Assembly: GCA_021782525.1 (NCBI GenBank)
Contig: JAJXUY010000006.1
Span: forward strand, 1-22,369
Length of the DNA: 22,369 nt
Direction of reading: 5' to 3'
Source: Acidobacteriota bacterium
Lineage (GTDB): Bacteria; Acidobacteriota; Thermoanaerobaculia; Thermoanaerobaculales; Thermoanaerobaculaceae
The notes under the pieces were generated by a model. It had not been told where the DNA came from. It did not search any database and worked only from the letters and a program-made list of their open reading frames with translations. Of the stretch, positions 21,621 through 22,369 are shown one piece after another. Each line of letters opens with the position of its first letter. The stretch's first letter is position 1. Position numbers and translations under genes: made by a program.

Positions 21621-22369
21621 CGCCAAACCGCCGAGTGAGGCAACCAGCTCAGTCGACAGCACCGGGTACAGCACGTCCTGGCCCGTGACGCCGTACTCCA
21701 GGGTGAGCCTGAAATCGCGCCGGTAGATGTCCCGGAGTTGCTCCTGCTCGACGTACTGATCGCTTTGGTAGGCGAGCCGCACCCAATCCCCGGCGACCGT
21801 CTGGAAGCCGTAGCCCGCGTACAGGCGCGCGAGTTGGCTGTCGATGGGGTCGCCGTAGGACTGCCGTGTGGCCTCCGACGGCGTCCACAGCACGACGCGC
21901 ACGCGGCGCTCGACGCGCTTGAACTCGGTCGTCTTCGTGCCCTGGTTTGCGACCCCGACGCTCAGGCTCACGGTCCCGACTGCGGTCAGGGTCACGACCG
22001 CGCCGGATGCCGAGGCCGTCACGACGGTCATGGCCGCATTGATGGCAGCGGCGAGCCCGGCGGCGATCGTGTCGAGGGTGTCGGTGGCGTTGGCCGTGTA
22101 GCTCGCGGCCTGGGCGGCGAGCGGCGTGTTGAATCCGCCCACTGCCACGCAGTCGTTCGCCTTCGGCGTCCCAGAAAGCGTCACCGTCGCCGTCGTCGAT
22201 GTCACGGCCGCGGAAAGCGCCGCCGCGAGGCCGGCCGTCACGACGCTGTCCGGGATCGCTGGGATCGGGTGCCACCTCGTGGTGTTCCGCGGCACGCCCT
22301 CATCGTAGACGCTGGCGAGCGGACCGACCTCTCCGGTCGCGACCCGCATGACCGTCGATTCGCTGGGCC
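21618..22369 (-). CDS. Tail terminator/completion-like protein (5' end outside window)
   Basis: The reading frame is open to the window edge. An ATG at 22349 exists, but the 20 bases before it are also open in frame and carry no Shine-Dalgarno, so the true start probably lies outside. The visible 243 residues have a beta-rich, Ala/Thr/Val-rich stretch (about residues 35-125) resembling insertion modules of phage tail proteins. A conserved-looking region follows (RVERRVRVVLWTPSE, then a run ending in YRRDFRLTLEYGVT). Position directly before the sheath gene matches the tail terminator (gp37-like) of Mu-type phages, which caps the tube and joins it to the head. The role rests mostly on position. 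Its stop is followed by the intergenic repeat upstream of the sheath gene. Confidence 0.55.
   Translation of the reverse strand, partial: PSESTVMRVATGEVGPLASVYDEGVPRNTTRWHPIPAIPDSVVTAGLAAALSAAVTSTTATVTLSGTPKANDCVAVGGFNTPLAAQAASYTANATDTLDTIAAGLAAAINAAMTVVTASASGAVVTLTAVGTVSLSVGVANQGTKTTEFKRVERRVRVVLWTPSEATRQSYGDPIDSQLARLYAGYGFQTVAGDWVRLAYQSDQYVEQEQLRDIYRRDFRLTLEYGVTGQDVLYPVLSTELVASLGGLA

Noticed and set aside
18753..21638. A 961-codon plus-strand ORF opposite sheath, tube and chaperone genes
   Set aside because: It is Arg/Asp/Gly-rich and low in complexity, opposite three well-supported tail genes; this is the usual antisense shadow of high-GC coding sequence.
1..22369. CRISPR arrays, tRNAs, insertion sequences, attachment sites
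   Set aside because: I saw no regularly spaced repeats, cloverleaf-like sequences, transposase or integrase motifs, or terminal inverted repeats.

Overview
The window is a high-GC segment of a contractile-tailed (myovirus-type) phage or prophage. Every gene I accept lies on the minus strand, so transcription runs from high to low coordinates. Genes are packed head to tail, and most junctions are 1-4 nt ATGA, GTGA or TGATG overlaps. No capsid, portal, terminase, integrase, replication or tRNA gene is visible, so I cannot tell a free phage from a prophage or a tailocin-like remnant. Strong G/C preference at third codon positions and frequent DGG/DAG loops in the secreted proteins would fit a high-GC proteobacterial or myxobacterial host, but this is only an impression.

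Tail module (22369 down to about 10306). The order is close to phage Mu: tail-terminator-like protein (cut by the window edge), sheath, tube, tail assembly chaperone with a -1 frameshift extension, an HK97-gp10-like protein, a short tape measure, a LysM-ended tube-initiator-like protein, gpD/gp44-type hub, gp45/gpV-type spike, gp25-like wedge, gpJ/gp47-like wedge, a small beta-rich protein, and a gpI/gp48-like protein. These should build tube, sheath and baseplate in the cytoplasm.

Fibre and exported-protein module (10238 to 4319). A glycine-rich fibre-like protein comes first. It is followed by five consecutive ORFs that all begin with a hydrophobic Sec-like signal sequence, and the mature parts of all five contain Cys residues. 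One (522 aa) has LamG-like and carbohydrate-binding-like regions. This exported cassette is the most unusual part of the window.

Lysis and small-gene module (4328 to 1). It holds a membrane/coiled-coil holin-like protein, two small Cys-rich putative zinc proteins (one with FYVE-like Cys spacing), a DUF2778-type L,D-transpeptidase-fold probable endolysin, a five-segment membrane protein, two paralogous HExxE metallopeptidase-like proteins, a second coiled-coil/TM protein, a DUF6527-like zinc protein, and a 49-aa Arg/Trp-rich protein.

Two regulatory signals stand out. A near-repeat of about 55 bp lies only in the gaps before the sheath gene and before the fibre gene, and is a candidate late promoter or other control element. 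A CCCTTTG slippery heptamer sits directly on the chaperone stop codon.
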